The notes: generated from the sequence alone by a model not told the origin. 64,000 nt of DNA from Methylobacterium sp. Leaf125 (GCF_001423085.1 NZ_LMNU01000023.1:100-64099), one strand, 5' to 3'. Counted from the first letter of the stretch, positions 9,152-17,572 are shown. Numbers and translations are program-made.

Positions 9152-10459
9152 TCAGCGTCCGCCCGGACCACGCCCGGAGCCACCGCCGAAGCCGCCCGGC
9201 CCCTCCGGGCCCCCGAGTCCGCCTCCGGGCCCGAGTCCTCCCCCCGGACCGCGCCCGAACCCGCCGGGGCGCTCGAAGCCGCCCGGTCCTCCCCCGAAAC
9301 CACCCCCGGGCCGTCCGTGCTCGCCGCCCAGGGGCGAGCGCGTATCGATGTCGAGGCGTGGTCCGCCCCCCGGGTGGCTCCCGGGCAAGCGTCCGTCGAG
9401 CCTGCCTCCATCGAGCCCGCGTCCATCGATGCCCCGACCTTCAAGGCCTCGCCCGTCGACGCCACGACTCTCTGAGCTTGGGAGCGATCCGCGATCGGGG
9501 GCCGTCCGTGGGCTGGGGCGCTCGGTGCCGCGCCGGTCGATGCGCAGGCTCTCGACGTTGAGGCGGCCGTCTCGGGCCGGCTCGGCAATGACAACCGCGC
9601 GCACGCTGCCGCGGCGCGGCAGTCCCGCCTCGGGCCGACCGGTGATCGCGAGGCCGGACCCGATCTGGAGACCGCGAGCATTGCGGCCGACATAGGCTTC
9701 GATCGAGACGCGGCGCAGGCCTGGGACGAAGAGCGCGCGCGACGGCTCGATGCCGGTCACCGCCGGACTCGACCCCGCTGGGTCGCCCGTGACGATGGCG
9801 CGACGCCCGACGTGTTCGGCATCGACACCGACGAGGCGGAGATCCCCGATCATCAGGCTGCCCTTCGGCCCCCGGCGGACCGGACCGGCCACCCGATCCG
9901 GTCCTTCGGACCGCCGCTCCACCAGACTGGCGACGACGACGCCATCGGGGCGGCGCAGACCGCTCACCGCGACGCGTTCGCCGAGGGTCCAGCCATCCTG
10001 CTGGGTCGCCGGGAGGGCGACCCGTTGCCCCAGGACGGTGAGCCCCCCCTTTCGGACGGCCTCCACGGGTCCGACCACCTCGCTCGTCACGTCGATACGC
10101 CGTGTGGCGAGGGTGCCGCCGCTCTCGAGGGCAACGACGCTTACCACGTGCCCGATGCGCAGGTCGCCCGCTGCCGCCGGCCGGCCGTCGATCCGCACCT
10201 GGACGTCCGGCGGGTAGGTGATGCGCAGGTCGTTGACGATGATCGATCCGAACTTGCGGATCGTCCCGATCACGCCGGTGCCGCCCAGGCCACGGTCGCC
10301 CTCCGATTCCGAACCGTCACCCGGCGGGTGGCTGGGGCGCGCGCCGGTCCCGCCGATGCCCTGATCGCGGATCGGCGGGACCGGGTCGGCGCGGGCGGCC
10401 AGAGCGAGGGGCGCCGCGGCGAGCAGGCGCAGAGCGTCGCGACGGTTCGGTGCACGCAT
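9152..10459 (-). CDS. Exported DUF5666-like protein with glycine-rich tail
   Basis: The N-terminus (RRDALRLLAAAPLALAARA) looks like a Tat-type signal peptide with a twin Arg and an Ala-rich core, so export is likely. The body consists of repeated small beta-rich units of the form found in DUF5666 proteins, for example GTIRKFGSIIVNDLRITY, GPVEAVRKGGLTVLGQRV and GPVRRGPKGSLMIGDLRL. The last ~120 residues are low-complexity: Arg/Asp/Gly repeats (GRGLEGRGIDGRG) and then GG-P-G repeats. The start is ATG 10459, preceded by GAGG nine bases upstream; a GTG at 10474 overlapping the upstream stop would add five residues. It follows the DUF6502 gene on the same strand and is probably co-transcribed. Biochemical role unknown. 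Confidence 0.75.
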   Translation of the reverse strand: MRAPNRRDALRLLAAAPLALAARADPVPPIRDQGIGGTGARPSHPPGDGSESEGDRGLGGTGVIGTIRKFGSIIVNDLRITYPPDVQVRIDGRPAAAGDLRIGHVVSVVALESGGTLATRRIDVTSEVVGPVEAVRKGGLTVLGQRVALPATQQDGWTLGERVAVSGLRRPDGVVVASLVERRSEGPDRVAGPVRRGPKGSLMIGDLRLVGVDAEHVGRRAIVTGDPAGSSPAVTGIEPSRALFVPGLRRVSIEAYVGRNARGLQIGSGLAITGRPEAGLPRRGSVRAVVIAEPARDGRLNVESLRIDRRGTERPSPRTAPDRGSLPSSESRGVDGRGLEGRGIDGRGLDGGRLDGRLPGSHPGGGPRLDIDTRSPLGGEHGRPGGGFGGGPGGFERPGGFGRGPGGGLGPGGGLGGPEGPGGFGGGSGRGPGGR

Positions 10460-10470
10460 GGAGGCGGGCC

Positions 10471-11304
10471 TCACGCCTTCGCCGCCGCGGACGGCGCATC
10501 CTCGCCATAGACGTAGACGCCGAAATTCCAGCGATGGGTGCCGCCGACGTCGGTCTCACAGGCTGCGTGGGCCTCGCGGTTGGCCTGCTGCAGCGCCTCC
10601 ATGGCGATCTCGCGGGCACGGGCCTCGAGGCGATCGGCCAGTTCCTTGGACAGGCCGTCGTAATGGACCGCCCGTTCGAGAAAGCGCGGGGTCGGCGCGG
10701 TGATGTTGGCGACGCTCGCGGCGATGTGGTCGTGCAGATTGCGACCGAAGTAATAGAGCTGGGATTCCCCGCCCCCCTTCGGCACGTAGGCCGCTTCCGC
10801 GAGGACGATGTGGCCGTCGGCATCGGCGACCACGAGCCCGCGGTCGAGCCACTCATCGAGCACGGCGCGCGGGCGCAGATCCCGGGTCACGGCCGCGACG
10901 AGTTCCTCGAAGGACGCGCCGGTCCCGTCGCCCGCCCGCGTGAGGGGACGGGGTTGGCCGTCCGCGTCGGTGAAGGCGGGATCGGCGAGCCAGCGCGCGA
11001 TGATCCGGCTGGTCCGCGACACGGAGGACGGCACGGCGCTGACAGGGGCACCGGCGCCGCGCAGGCGACTGACCTCCTTGCGGTGAATCCCGGTCAGCAG
11101 GCTGACCCGGCTGTCCGTCTGCTCCTTGCCCGGCAGCGCAAAGTCGTACTCGGCGACATTCACGTAGAGTTCGCGCAGGAGCGTGGTCAGCGCCGGAAAG
11201 GTGATGCCGCGTGCCACGAAGAGGCGCACGAGCGGCCGAAGCAGACGCGCGACGGGGGCGTGCAGGTTCGCTCCCTCGGAAAGGGTCTCGGTCGGATCGG
11301 CCAT
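10471..11304 (-). CDS. DUF6502 family protein, possible DNA-binding regulator
   Basis: A 277-residue cytosolic protein resembling the DUF6502 family, which has no established function. It has no signal peptide or membrane segment. Near residues 45-75 the segment SRVSLLTGIHRKEVSRLR has the spacing and residue pattern of a helix-turn-helix recognition unit, so a transcription factor role is plausible but not shown. The start is ATG 11304; the frame extends further upstream but that part would cover the inverted repeats of the promoter region. The DUF5666-like gene follows directly downstream. Two inverted repeats with GTGGG half-sites lie 23-100 bases before the start and may be its own operators. 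Confidence 0.72.
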   Translation of the reverse strand: MADPTETLSEGANLHAPVARLLRPLVRLFVARGITFPALTTLLRELYVNVAEYDFALPGKEQTDSRVSLLTGIHRKEVSRLRGAGAPVSAVPSSVSRTSRIIARWLADPAFTDADGQPRPLTRAGDGTGASFEELVAAVTRDLRPRAVLDEWLDRGLVVADADGHIVLAEAAYVPKGGGESQLYYFGRNLHDHIAASVANITAPTPRFLERAVHYDGLSKELADRLEARAREIAMEALQQANREAHAACETDVGGTHRWNFGVYVYGEDAPSAAAKA

Positions 11305-11326
11305 GGATCCAGCATAACCATCGCTC

Positions 11327-11403
11327 CGTGGGAGACAATCCCACGGCGTGCGTTCGGACACCTGTTCCCAACCCAGTTCGATCGACGTGGGAAATTTACC
11401 CAC
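11327..11403. promoter_or_regulatory. Two GTGGG...CCCAC inverted repeats, probable operators
   Basis: The first site (11327-11345) is a perfect repeat, CGTGGGA then 5 bases then TCCCACG. The second (11387-11403) is GTGGG, 7 bases, CCCAC. Their centres are about 59 bases apart, and a further half-site-like TTCCCA lies between them. They occupy the divergent gap between the DUF6502 gene and the small membrane-protein ORFs. Operator function is inferred from symmetry, shared half-sites and position. Confidence 0.55.
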
Positions 11404-11441
11404 ATACGAAGATGGGAGTGATTTCGACCCGGAGTGCCGCC

Positions 11442-11732
11442 ATGGCCGCGCTGACGCCCTTCCACCCGACGGACGCTCTACCGCCGCTTCGTGCGGACGC
11501 GTCCGCATGTGCGACGGGACGGTCAGCCCGGTCGTTCGCCATCTTCGGTCGCGGTGTCAGTGTCCTCTCGGTTGCCGCGCTGGCCGTCGTCGTCCTGATC
11601 TCGACCGGACAGCGGGCGCTCCCGACGGCGCAGGGCACAACGCTGGCAGTGGACACGCCGCGGGTCAGCGCCACCCGCCTCGCCTCGCCCCGCCGGATGG
11701 CGGCGGCCTTCGCGTTCCCGCGGGCGAACTGA
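11442..11732 (+). CDS. Small single-pass membrane protein, hypothetical
   Basis: A 96-residue ORF with no family I recognise. A charged N-terminal half (ending in TGRSARSFAIFGRG) is followed by one hydrophobic segment (VSVLSVAALAVVVLIST) and a Ser/Arg/Ala-rich tail. ATG 11442 has GGAG at a 7-base spacing; an in-frame ATG at 11412 lacks a well-spaced site and abuts the second inverted repeat. Its TGA overlaps the start of the next small ORF (TGATG), a coupling typical of real operons here. It is transcribed divergently from the DUF6502 gene. It could be a chance ORF in GC-rich DNA. Confidence 0.45.
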   Translation: MAALTPFHPTDALPPLRADASACATGRSARSFAIFGRGVSVLSVAALAVVVLISTGQRALPTAQGTTLAVDTPRVSATRLASPRRMAAAFAFPRAN

Positions 11733-11863
11733 TGTCCCGCGTCACGAGCCGTTCCCCCAGTCGGTCGGATCAGCCGCAACCGCGCCTGATCATCGACGTG
11801 CTCCTGTGCGCCGTTCCAGCGGTCGCCACCGTCATCCTGCTGGTCCTTGGACTCGGGGGCTGA
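11732..11863 (+). CDS. 43-residue membrane peptide, hypothetical
   Basis: A very short ORF. A polar, Arg/Ser-rich N-terminus is followed by one hydrophobic helix (IIDVLLCAVPAVATVILLVL) and a Gly-rich end. ATG 11732 overlaps the stop of the preceding ORF (TGATG), suggesting translational coupling. Its size and layout resemble small inner-membrane regulatory peptides. No homologue is known to me and it could be fortuitous; the overlap and the clean membrane segment are the only support. Confidence 0.4.
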   Translation: MSRVTSRSPSRSDQPQPRLIIDVLLCAVPAVATVILLVLGLGG

Positions 11864-12176
11864 GGCTGCCGCTGCTCGGCGACCCGACCCCGCAACGACC
11901 CGTTCACCCGTGTGATCACACTCGCTCGCAGCCCATTCGATGTATCGCGCCGATCCCCGCATGAGCCCTTCCCTGCACGCCTGCCGGCCTCCGCGCGGGT
12001 CTGCGCGACGGCGGCTGTCGTCCGAGCGGACCTTCGGCGGCTGGTGGCGCGCGCTGATCGCGCGTCTGCGCGGCAGGGCAGCCGAAGCGCCTCGCCGGGT
12101 CTGACTTGCTCGAAGCCTGCCCGAGACGAGGCCTCGCGGCGGAAGACCGCGACCGGGAAGCGAACGGCCGGCGGCG
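11864..12176. other. Gene-free stretch, 313 bases
   Basis: It lies between the small membrane ORF and the end of the BLUF gene. The open frames here are GC-rich chance frames with no recognisable domain. I see no clear terminator, repeat or RNA gene. Confidence 0.5.
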
Positions 12177-13082
12177 TCAGGCAGCGCGGACGGAGGCACC
12201 GACCGCGGATGCGTCGGGTGACCCGCGAACCGCCTCGGCCTCGCGGCACAGGGCGGAGGCGAGGCAGCGGGCCCGTTCCACCCAGAGGTCGCGCTCCTGA
12301 CGGACAGCCACGACCGCGGCGCGGTCTTGGGCCTGCGCGATGCGCAGATCGTCGAGCTCCTCACGCAACGCCGTGGTCCGGCGCCGCTCCTGGGCCAGCG
12401 CCTCCCGCAGCACCGCCAGCGCGGCGTGATCGGACGCAGCAGGCTGGCCCGCAGGCTGGCCCGTCGAAGCGGACGCGGTTGCCGGCATGGCCGGGGTCGC
12501 CGGAACCGACGGGTTTGCCGGACGCAGATCCGCCACCTCGGCCCGGATGCGGTCGACGTCGAGACCGGTCATGTCGGACCTCGGCGCGGGCGCATCCGCG
12601 TCGCTGGTGCCCGCGACGGTCGGCATCGTGGCGATCGACGCAGTGCCGGGAACGCCCTCCTCCTCGATCACCAGACCGTGGAGCATCCGGAACACGGCGT
12701 CGCCGTCGAGCCGGGACAGGTCGAAGCCGCTCTCGCGGGCGAGATCGTTCCACAGCGTCTGTCCGGCCTCTGCCTGACCGACGAAGGCCATGGACCAGTT
12801 CGTGAAGCCCCGCGCCTCGGTCGGCCCGCATTCGAGCACCGTGACGTCGCCGTGCCGCTGATCGCGCTGGATCCGCTCGAAGGTGCGCTCCACCCCCTGG
12901 CGCGGGCCTTCGAGCACCTGCGCGAAGGCACCGCCGTTGAACATCAGCGCGCCGGTGACGCCGACCTCGGCGTTGTTCCGCTGCGAAGTCGCGAGGATCT
13001 GCGCGACGGCGCTGCTCGCCTCCGCGTCGGGGACCTTCAGAAGGTTCTTGCTGGCATAGACGAGACGATAGAGGTCGCTCAT
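12177..13082 (-). CDS. BLUF-domain blue-light sensor with C-terminal coiled coil
   Basis: Flavin-binding photoreceptor. The BLUF domain fills about residues 1-105 and all key residues seen in AppA have counterparts: Tyr9 (RLVYAS), Asn37 (NNAEVGVTGAL), Gln55 (FAQVLEG), Trp96 and Met98 (NWSMAF), so photochemistry is probably intact. Residues ~130-215 are Pro/Ala-rich linker. Residues ~215-275 are charged heptad-like helix (AVLREALAQERRRTTALREEL), a likely coiled coil for signalling. No output enzyme domain is fused. It follows the GGDEF-EAL gene by 43 bases on the same strand, so light control of c-di-GMP through a separate partner protein is a reasonable inference. ATG 13082 has an upstream GGAG. 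Confidence 0.9.
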   Translation of the reverse strand: MSDLYRLVYASKNLLKVPDAEASSAVAQILATSQRNNAEVGVTGALMFNGGAFAQVLEGPRQGVERTFERIQRDQRHGDVTVLECGPTEARGFTNWSMAFVGQAEAGQTLWNDLARESGFDLSRLDGDAVFRMLHGLVIEEEGVPGTASIATMPTVAGTSDADAPAPRSDMTGLDVDRIRAEVADLRPANPSVPATPAMPATASASTGQPAGQPAASDHAALAVLREALAQERRRTTALREELDDLRIAQAQDRAAVVAVRQERDLWVERARCLASALCREAEAVRGSPDASAVGASVRAA

Positions 13083-13125
13083 ATCCGATCTCCGGAAAAG
13101 CTGGACACGGTCGGGGGCGGCTGCC

Positions 13126-14853
13126 TCACGCCTGGGCGAGGCCGTGTGGGCCGAGGTCGTTAAAAAGGGCCAGCAGCGCCTGGGCCGGGATCGGCCGGCT
13201 CACGAGGTAGCCCTGGACGTCGGTGCAGCCCTCGGCGCGGATGCGGCGCATCTGGTCCTCGGTCTCGACGCCCTCGGCCACCGTGGTCATGCCGAGGCTG
13301 CGCCCGAGACCCGCGATCGCACGGATCACCGCGTCTCCGTCCGGCTTCTGGGTGATGTCGGCCACGAAGGAACGATCGATCTTGATCTTGTCGAAGGGGA
13401 ACGAGCGCAGGTAGCTCAGGGAGGAGTACCCGGTCCCGAAATCGTCCATGGAGACGCGGATGCCGAGGGCGCGCAGCCGGTGCAGAGTCCGCAGGGTGCG
13501 CTCGTTCTCCTGAAGCAGCACGCCCTCGGTGATCTCGATCTCCAGGCGGCTCGCGGCGAGCCCGGAGCTCGCCAGCGCGGAGACGATGACCTCGACGAGG
13601 CGATCGCCCTTGAACTGCGCGGGCGACACGTTCACCGCGACGTTGATCGCCGAGGGCCAGGTCGCGGCATCGCGGCAGGCCTGGCGGATGACCCATTCGC
13701 CGATCGGGACGATCAATCCGATCTCCTCGGCGAGCGAGATGAATTCGCCCGGCGGGACCATGCCGCGCTCCGGATGAGTCCAGCGCAGCAGCGCCTCGCA
13801 CCCGGTGACGCGGTCGTTCTCGAGGTTCAGCTGCGGCTGATAGTGGAGGGAGAACTCGCGCCGGCCGAGGGCCTGGCGGATGTCCAGTTCGAGGCGGCGG
13901 CGCGCCTGCATGCGGGCGTCCATCTCGGCCTCGAAGAAGCGGAATGCCCCGCGCCCCTCGAGCTTCGCCCGGTAGAGGGCGAGGTCGGCGCATTTCAGCA
14001 GGCGATCCGCGTCGGTGCCATCGCGCGGCGCCACTGCGACGCCGACGCTGGCGCCGATGGTGAGCAACTGCCCCTCGATCATGTAGGTGCGGCCGATCAG
14101 GTCGACGATGCGGCGCGCCAGGACCCGGGTCTCCTCGAGGTCCGTTACGCCGCGCTGGACCACGACGAACTCGTCTCCGCCGATGCGCGCGACGGTATCG
14201 CAGGGACGGAGCGTGGCGCTGAGGCGCTCGGCGACCTTAGCCAGAAGGGCATCGCCGATCGCGTGACCCAGCGTGTCGTTGACGGGCTTGAACCGGTCGA
14301 GGTCCACAAGGAGCACCGCGCAGGCGCCGTCGGAGGTCTCCACCTGGGCGAGGGCATCCTCCAGGCGTTCGCGCAGGTGCAGGCGGTTCGGCAGGCCGGT
14401 CAGGGGGTCGAGGCGCGCCCGTTCGCTGGCCGCGCTCTCGGCGGCGCGGCGCAGGGTGACGTCCTCGAGGGTGACGGTCCAGCCCCGGCAGGTCCCGCGG
14501 GAGCGGCCGAAGGGCTGGATGCCGACCTCGAGCGTCAGCCCCGCGTGCTGGATCTCGAAGGCGAGGCCCTCGCAGCGGTCCAGGGCGCATCGGACCTGGG
14601 CGAACAGGGCATCCCGGCGGAGGGGCAGGAGGCGGCAGAGGGTGTGCAGGGCCTGACGAAGGCTCGGACGTTCAGGCAGGCCGAACCCGCCCACCACGTC
14701 CCGCGCCGGCCCGGTGCAGAGGACCAGCCGGCCCCGCTCGAAGACGAGAAAGCCCTGGCGCACCACATCGAGATAGGGTGCCGGCCCGAGCGCGGACTCA
14801 GCCGGGCCGGGGGTCGTCTCCGGTCTCGCGCGAACCTGGACTGCCTGCATCAC
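13126..14853 (-). CDS. GGDEF-EAL c-di-GMP enzyme with PAS-like N-terminus
   Basis: A 575-residue cytosolic protein. Residues ~25-135 look like a PAS-type sensory domain. The GGDEF domain has an intact GGDEF motif at 225-229 and an RxxD product-inhibition site (RPCD) five residues before it. The EAL domain has EALLRW at 353-358, and the later segments DDFGTGYSSL and KIDRSFV are intact. Both diguanylate cyclase and phosphodiesterase activities are therefore possible. There is no membrane segment. GTG 14853 has GGAG seven bases upstream; ATG 14850 is the alternative. It is the upstream gene of a probable two-gene operon with the BLUF protein, which may control it. Confidence 0.92.
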   Translation of the reverse strand: MMQAVQVRARPETTPGPAESALGPAPYLDVVRQGFLVFERGRLVLCTGPARDVVGGFGLPERPSLRQALHTLCRLLPLRRDALFAQVRCALDRCEGLAFEIQHAGLTLEVGIQPFGRSRGTCRGWTVTLEDVTLRRAAESAASERARLDPLTGLPNRLHLRERLEDALAQVETSDGACAVLLVDLDRFKPVNDTLGHAIGDALLAKVAERLSATLRPCDTVARIGGDEFVVVQRGVTDLEETRVLARRIVDLIGRTYMIEGQLLTIGASVGVAVAPRDGTDADRLLKCADLALYRAKLEGRGAFRFFEAEMDARMQARRRLELDIRQALGRREFSLHYQPQLNLENDRVTGCEALLRWTHPERGMVPPGEFISLAEEIGLIVPIGEWVIRQACRDAATWPSAINVAVNVSPAQFKGDRLVEVIVSALASSGLAASRLEIEITEGVLLQENERTLRTLHRLRALGIRVSMDDFGTGYSSLSYLRSFPFDKIKIDRSFVADITQKPDGDAVIRAIAGLGRSLGMTTVAEGVETEDQMRRIRAEGCTDVQGYLVSRPIPAQALLALFNDLGPHGLAQA

Positions 14854-15316
14854 GTCGCCGCTCCGGTGCGCATCCGGGGTGCGCCAGCGCCGCGAGTATA
14901 GAGACGCGAAAGTAAATTATAGGTTTTCGCGCCGCCGACTCTCAAATGTGAAAATCTTAGGCCATGTCAGGGGCGTTCACACGACACGACGCCGCAGTGA
15001 TCTGGTCAGATTCAGAAGTGATAACTGCGAAGCAACTGAGCATCGCAGAACATCGACAGCCATCCAAAGATTACGAGGCCGACTTCATCGCTTGCTGAAC
15101 TTTGACGATCGAATGGTCTCGCCGATACGATCGGGGGGCAAGGTATCGGCGAGACCTGGTCGATCCGAAGACGGCGCGACGGGTTGAGCATGTCCGACGG
15201 TTGCAGCCGGCACATTCACACACATCAACGTGGCAGGGGTTCGCCGTGGCCGAGGGCTGTTTTCGACGCGAGGATCAACGAAGCGTGGTCGAGAACGCGA
15301 AAGAGCGCGCGATGTC
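14854..15316. other. 463-base intergenic stretch with a long inverted repeat
   Basis: It lies upstream of the GGDEF-EAL gene and downstream of the small Crp-linked gene; both are on the minus strand. The part next to the GGDEF-EAL gene (about 14900-14960) is AT-richer than its surroundings and probably holds that promoter. The middle contains the perfect 14-bp inverted repeat listed separately. Short open frames here have no recognisable content. Confidence 0.5.
15115..15156. repeat. Perfect 14-bp inverted repeat
   Basis: Arms GGTCTCGCCGATAC (15115-15128) and GTATCGGCGAGACC (15143-15156) flank a 14-base loop. All 14 positions pair. There is no T-run on either side, so a rho-independent terminator is not supported. 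It lies ~160 bases after the small Crp-linked gene. It could be a regulator binding site, an RNA hairpin or a small mobile-repeat remnant. Confidence 0.7.
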
Positions 15317-15571
15317 TCAGCCGAAGGACCGGGGCTCCGACAATTGCCGGCCGATCCAGGCCTGCGCCTCGTCGAGATCCGCGAAGATCGGCGCGTGCAC
15401 ATTCTCGACGCGCCCGAAGCCCGCTTCCAGAAACCAGTGTCCCGCCTCGGAATCATGCTCGCTGGAGAGTTGGACGAGCACGGCGACGAGCATCCCATCC
15501 TCGAAAACCAGCCGGCTCTCGCGGTCATTACTGCCCGTCGCGATCTGAACGGGCTGGAGTTTCATGGTCAT
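15317..15571 (-). CDS. Small hypothetical protein coupled to Crp/Fnr gene
   Basis: An 84-residue soluble protein without a family I can name. It has acidic and aromatic-rich segments (VFEDGMLVAVLVQ, GHWFLEAGFGRVENVHAPIF) and ends with a helix-like stretch, FADLDEAQAWIGRQL. Its ATG overlaps the stop of the upstream Crp/Fnr gene in an ATGA, so the two are translationally coupled and may act together. No cysteines or membrane segments are seen. Confidence 0.65.
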   Translation of the reverse strand: MTMKLQPVQIATGSNDRESRLVFEDGMLVAVLVQLSSEHDSEAGHWFLEAGFGRVENVHAPIFADLDEAQAWIGRQLSEPRSFG

Positions 15572-16323
15572 GCCGCGGCCCGCGTTCCCAGGTGCAGGTA
15601 TTTCGAGTTGAATTCCGCTATCGATTTCAGGCGCTGACGATCCAGAATCTTCAGCGTCCTACCCTTGAGTTCAATCACACCTTGGCGCCGGACTTCCTGA
15701 AGCGAGCGGTTCACGTGCACATTCGAGAGGCCGACGGTGTCGGCGAGATCGAGTTGGGTGACCGGGAACTCGTAGGAATTTTCGCTCGCGAAGCCGACCA
15801 CCTGCAGGCGGACGAGCAATTCGCAGAACAGGTGGGCGATCCGCTCGATGGCCGATCGACAGCCGACGTTGACGAGCCATTCGCGCAGGGTCGCCTCGTC
15901 CACCAGCGTGCCCATGCGCAGGGAGCGCGCGATCGCCGGGTGCTCGTCCATGATCCGTTTGACGACGTCGATGGGAATCCGCACCACGCGGCAGGCCGAC
16001 AGGGTGGTGATGGTGTGGTCCATCTGCGTGAGCAGCGCCACGTCGAGGTCGCAGGCGTCACCGGGAACCAGGTAGGCGGTGATCTGGCGCGCCCCGTTCG
16101 CGCGGTGCTTCTGCCGGCAGGCGATGCCCTCCATGATCAGGATCACGCCGTCCGGGGCATCGCCCTCGCGGATCAGGTCGACGCGTGGCCCGATGACGTG
16201 ACCGTTGGCGCTGATGCGCCGGAGCACCGCCCGCTCCTCCTCGGTGAGAGGTCCGAAACCCTCCAGCTTTCGCACCAGCGGGTTCGAGGAATCGGCGAGG
16301 GGGATCGAGGAATGAGACGACAA
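15568..16323 (-). CDS. Crp/Fnr family transcriptional regulator (first)
   Basis: A 251-residue regulator. The N-terminal cyclic-nucleotide-binding beta-roll is recognisable around IREGDAPDGVILIMEGIACRQ. The C-terminal winged helix-turn-helix includes the recognition region QLDLADTVGLSNVHVNRSLQEVRRQG. The N-terminal Cys cluster of oxygen-sensing FNR is absent, so it is probably not an iron-sulfur sensor; the ligand is unknown. The downstream 84-residue gene is coupled to it. It is divergent from the second Crp/Fnr gene across ~550 bases. Confidence 0.88.
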   Translation of the reverse strand: MSSHSSIPLADSSNPLVRKLEGFGPLTEEERAVLRRISANGHVIGPRVDLIREGDAPDGVILIMEGIACRQKHRANGARQITAYLVPGDACDLDVALLTQMDHTITTLSACRVVRIPIDVVKRIMDEHPAIARSLRMGTLVDEATLREWLVNVGCRSAIERIAHLFCELLVRLQVVGFASENSYEFPVTQLDLADTVGLSNVHVNRSLQEVRRQGVIELKGRTLKILDRQRLKSIAEFNSKYLHLGTRAAA

Positions 16324-16870
16324 GACGATGTCCGTAATCCTGGCAACAATCTTCGGATCGCGTGAGATCGCGACCAGCGGTGCACCGATCGACCCTCACA
16401 TCACGCGGAGTCGGGGACACATCGGTGAGCGGCGCGGCCAGAAATCCCGATCCGTCGGTGCGGGCACGCGCCGGAGAGCCGGACGGCCGGCCTCGGCCGC
16501 GCGAGCCGACCCACTCCGCTGCCGTTCCGGGTCGAGACTGCGCCGTCGACCCGGCGTGCCTGCCCCGCGATCCCCGTCGGCTCGCCGATCCGACGATGTC
16601 ATGCTGCTCTCCTACCGCGCACTGCGGAGGTCAGGCCGCAGGGCTTTGCATTTTTTATCCTGCCGCTTCAGCAGTTGTAAGCACCCGAGCCGCATTTGTA
16701 TGATTTCAAACCTTTAACCTATGTTTATGAACCCACTACTGATGCGTTTAGATGCTCGCAGGATGATCTGCCATCTTTGATTGATCTAGTGCTCAACCTT
16801 CGCTATGGCCGCGCCAGGGCGGGAGAGGCTTGGTTCTCTGACCCGAGAGAACAAGGTCTGACCTCAGCGA
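16324..16870. promoter_or_regulatory. Divergent intergenic region between two Crp/Fnr genes
   Basis: 547 bases serve as upstream DNA for both regulators. The right part (about 16640-16800) is clearly AT-richer than the genome average and probably contains promoter elements of the rightward gene. I found no convincing Crp/Fnr palindrome. A 64-codon frame starting at a TTG (16696) overlaps the next gene and is not supported. Confidence 0.45.
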
Positions 16871-17572
16871 ATGCAAGTCTTGCCGCGTAACCGTTTGCTG
16901 CGGACCCTTTCGTCCGACGATTTGGCGTTGCTTCAACCGCATCTGCGTCGCCTGGACCTGGCAGCCCGGCAAGTTCTGGTTCAGGCCGGGGCCGATCTCG
17001 CACAGACCTACTTCGTCGAGGCCGGCCTCGTATCGGTCATCCTGCAGGTCGGCACGACCCGGATCGAGGTCGGAATGATCGGTCCGGAGGGTTTCGTGGA
17101 CGCCGCCAGCGTCATTCTCGGGTCGACCCATTCGCCCTACGAGCATGTCGTCCAGATCGCGGGGGTCGCCCTCGTCATCGATCGGGATGCCCTCGAGGCC
17201 GCGATGGAGCGCAGCGCCACGCTGCGCCGGCAGATGCTGCGCTTCATCCAGGCGGAGCTGTTCCAGGCGCGCCAGACCGCCTTCGTGAATGCCAGTTTCG
17301 GCATCGAGACCCGGCTCGCCCGCTGGCTCCTGATGTGTCACGACCGCGTCGAGGGCGACGACCTCGTCCTCACCCACGAAATCCTGGCGGTGATGCTGGG
17401 GGTTCAGCGCTCCGGCGTGACGCTGGCGGTCCAGAACCTGGAAGGCTCCGGCTATATCTGGGCCCGGCGCGGACGGATCACGATCCGGAACCGGGAACGG
17501 CTGCAGGAAGCCGCGGGACGGAGCTACGGCATCGCCGAGGCGGCCTACCGGCGCCTGGTCGAAGAGGAATGA
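16871..17572 (+). CDS. Crp/Fnr family transcriptional regulator (second)
   Basis: A 233-residue regulator with an N-terminal effector-binding beta-roll (QVLVQAGADLAQTYFVEAG, MIGPEGFVDAAS). Its C-terminal helix-turn-helix covers LTHEILAVMLGVQRSGVTLA. This version resembles the alphaproteobacterial Crp-like proteins whose effector is unknown. There is no Cys cluster for an iron-sulfur centre. ATG 16871 lacks an obvious ribosome-binding site, so the start is uncertain by a few residues. It converges with the small zinc-ribbon gene. Confidence 0.87.
   Translation: MQVLPRNRLLRTLSSDDLALLQPHLRRLDLAARQVLVQAGADLAQTYFVEAGLVSVILQVGTTRIEVGMIGPEGFVDAASVILGSTHSPYEHVVQIAGVALVIDRDALEAAMERSATLRRQMLRFIQAELFQARQTAFVNASFGIETRLARWLLMCHDRVEGDDLVLTHEILAVMLGVQRSGVTLAVQNLEGSGYIWARRGRITIRNRERLQEAAGRSYGIAEAAYRRLVEEE

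Noticed and set aside
16696..16890. 64-codon ORF in the AT-rich gap before the second Crp/Fnr gene
   Set aside because: It begins with TTG without a ribosome-binding site and overlaps the regulator's start; more likely promoter DNA.
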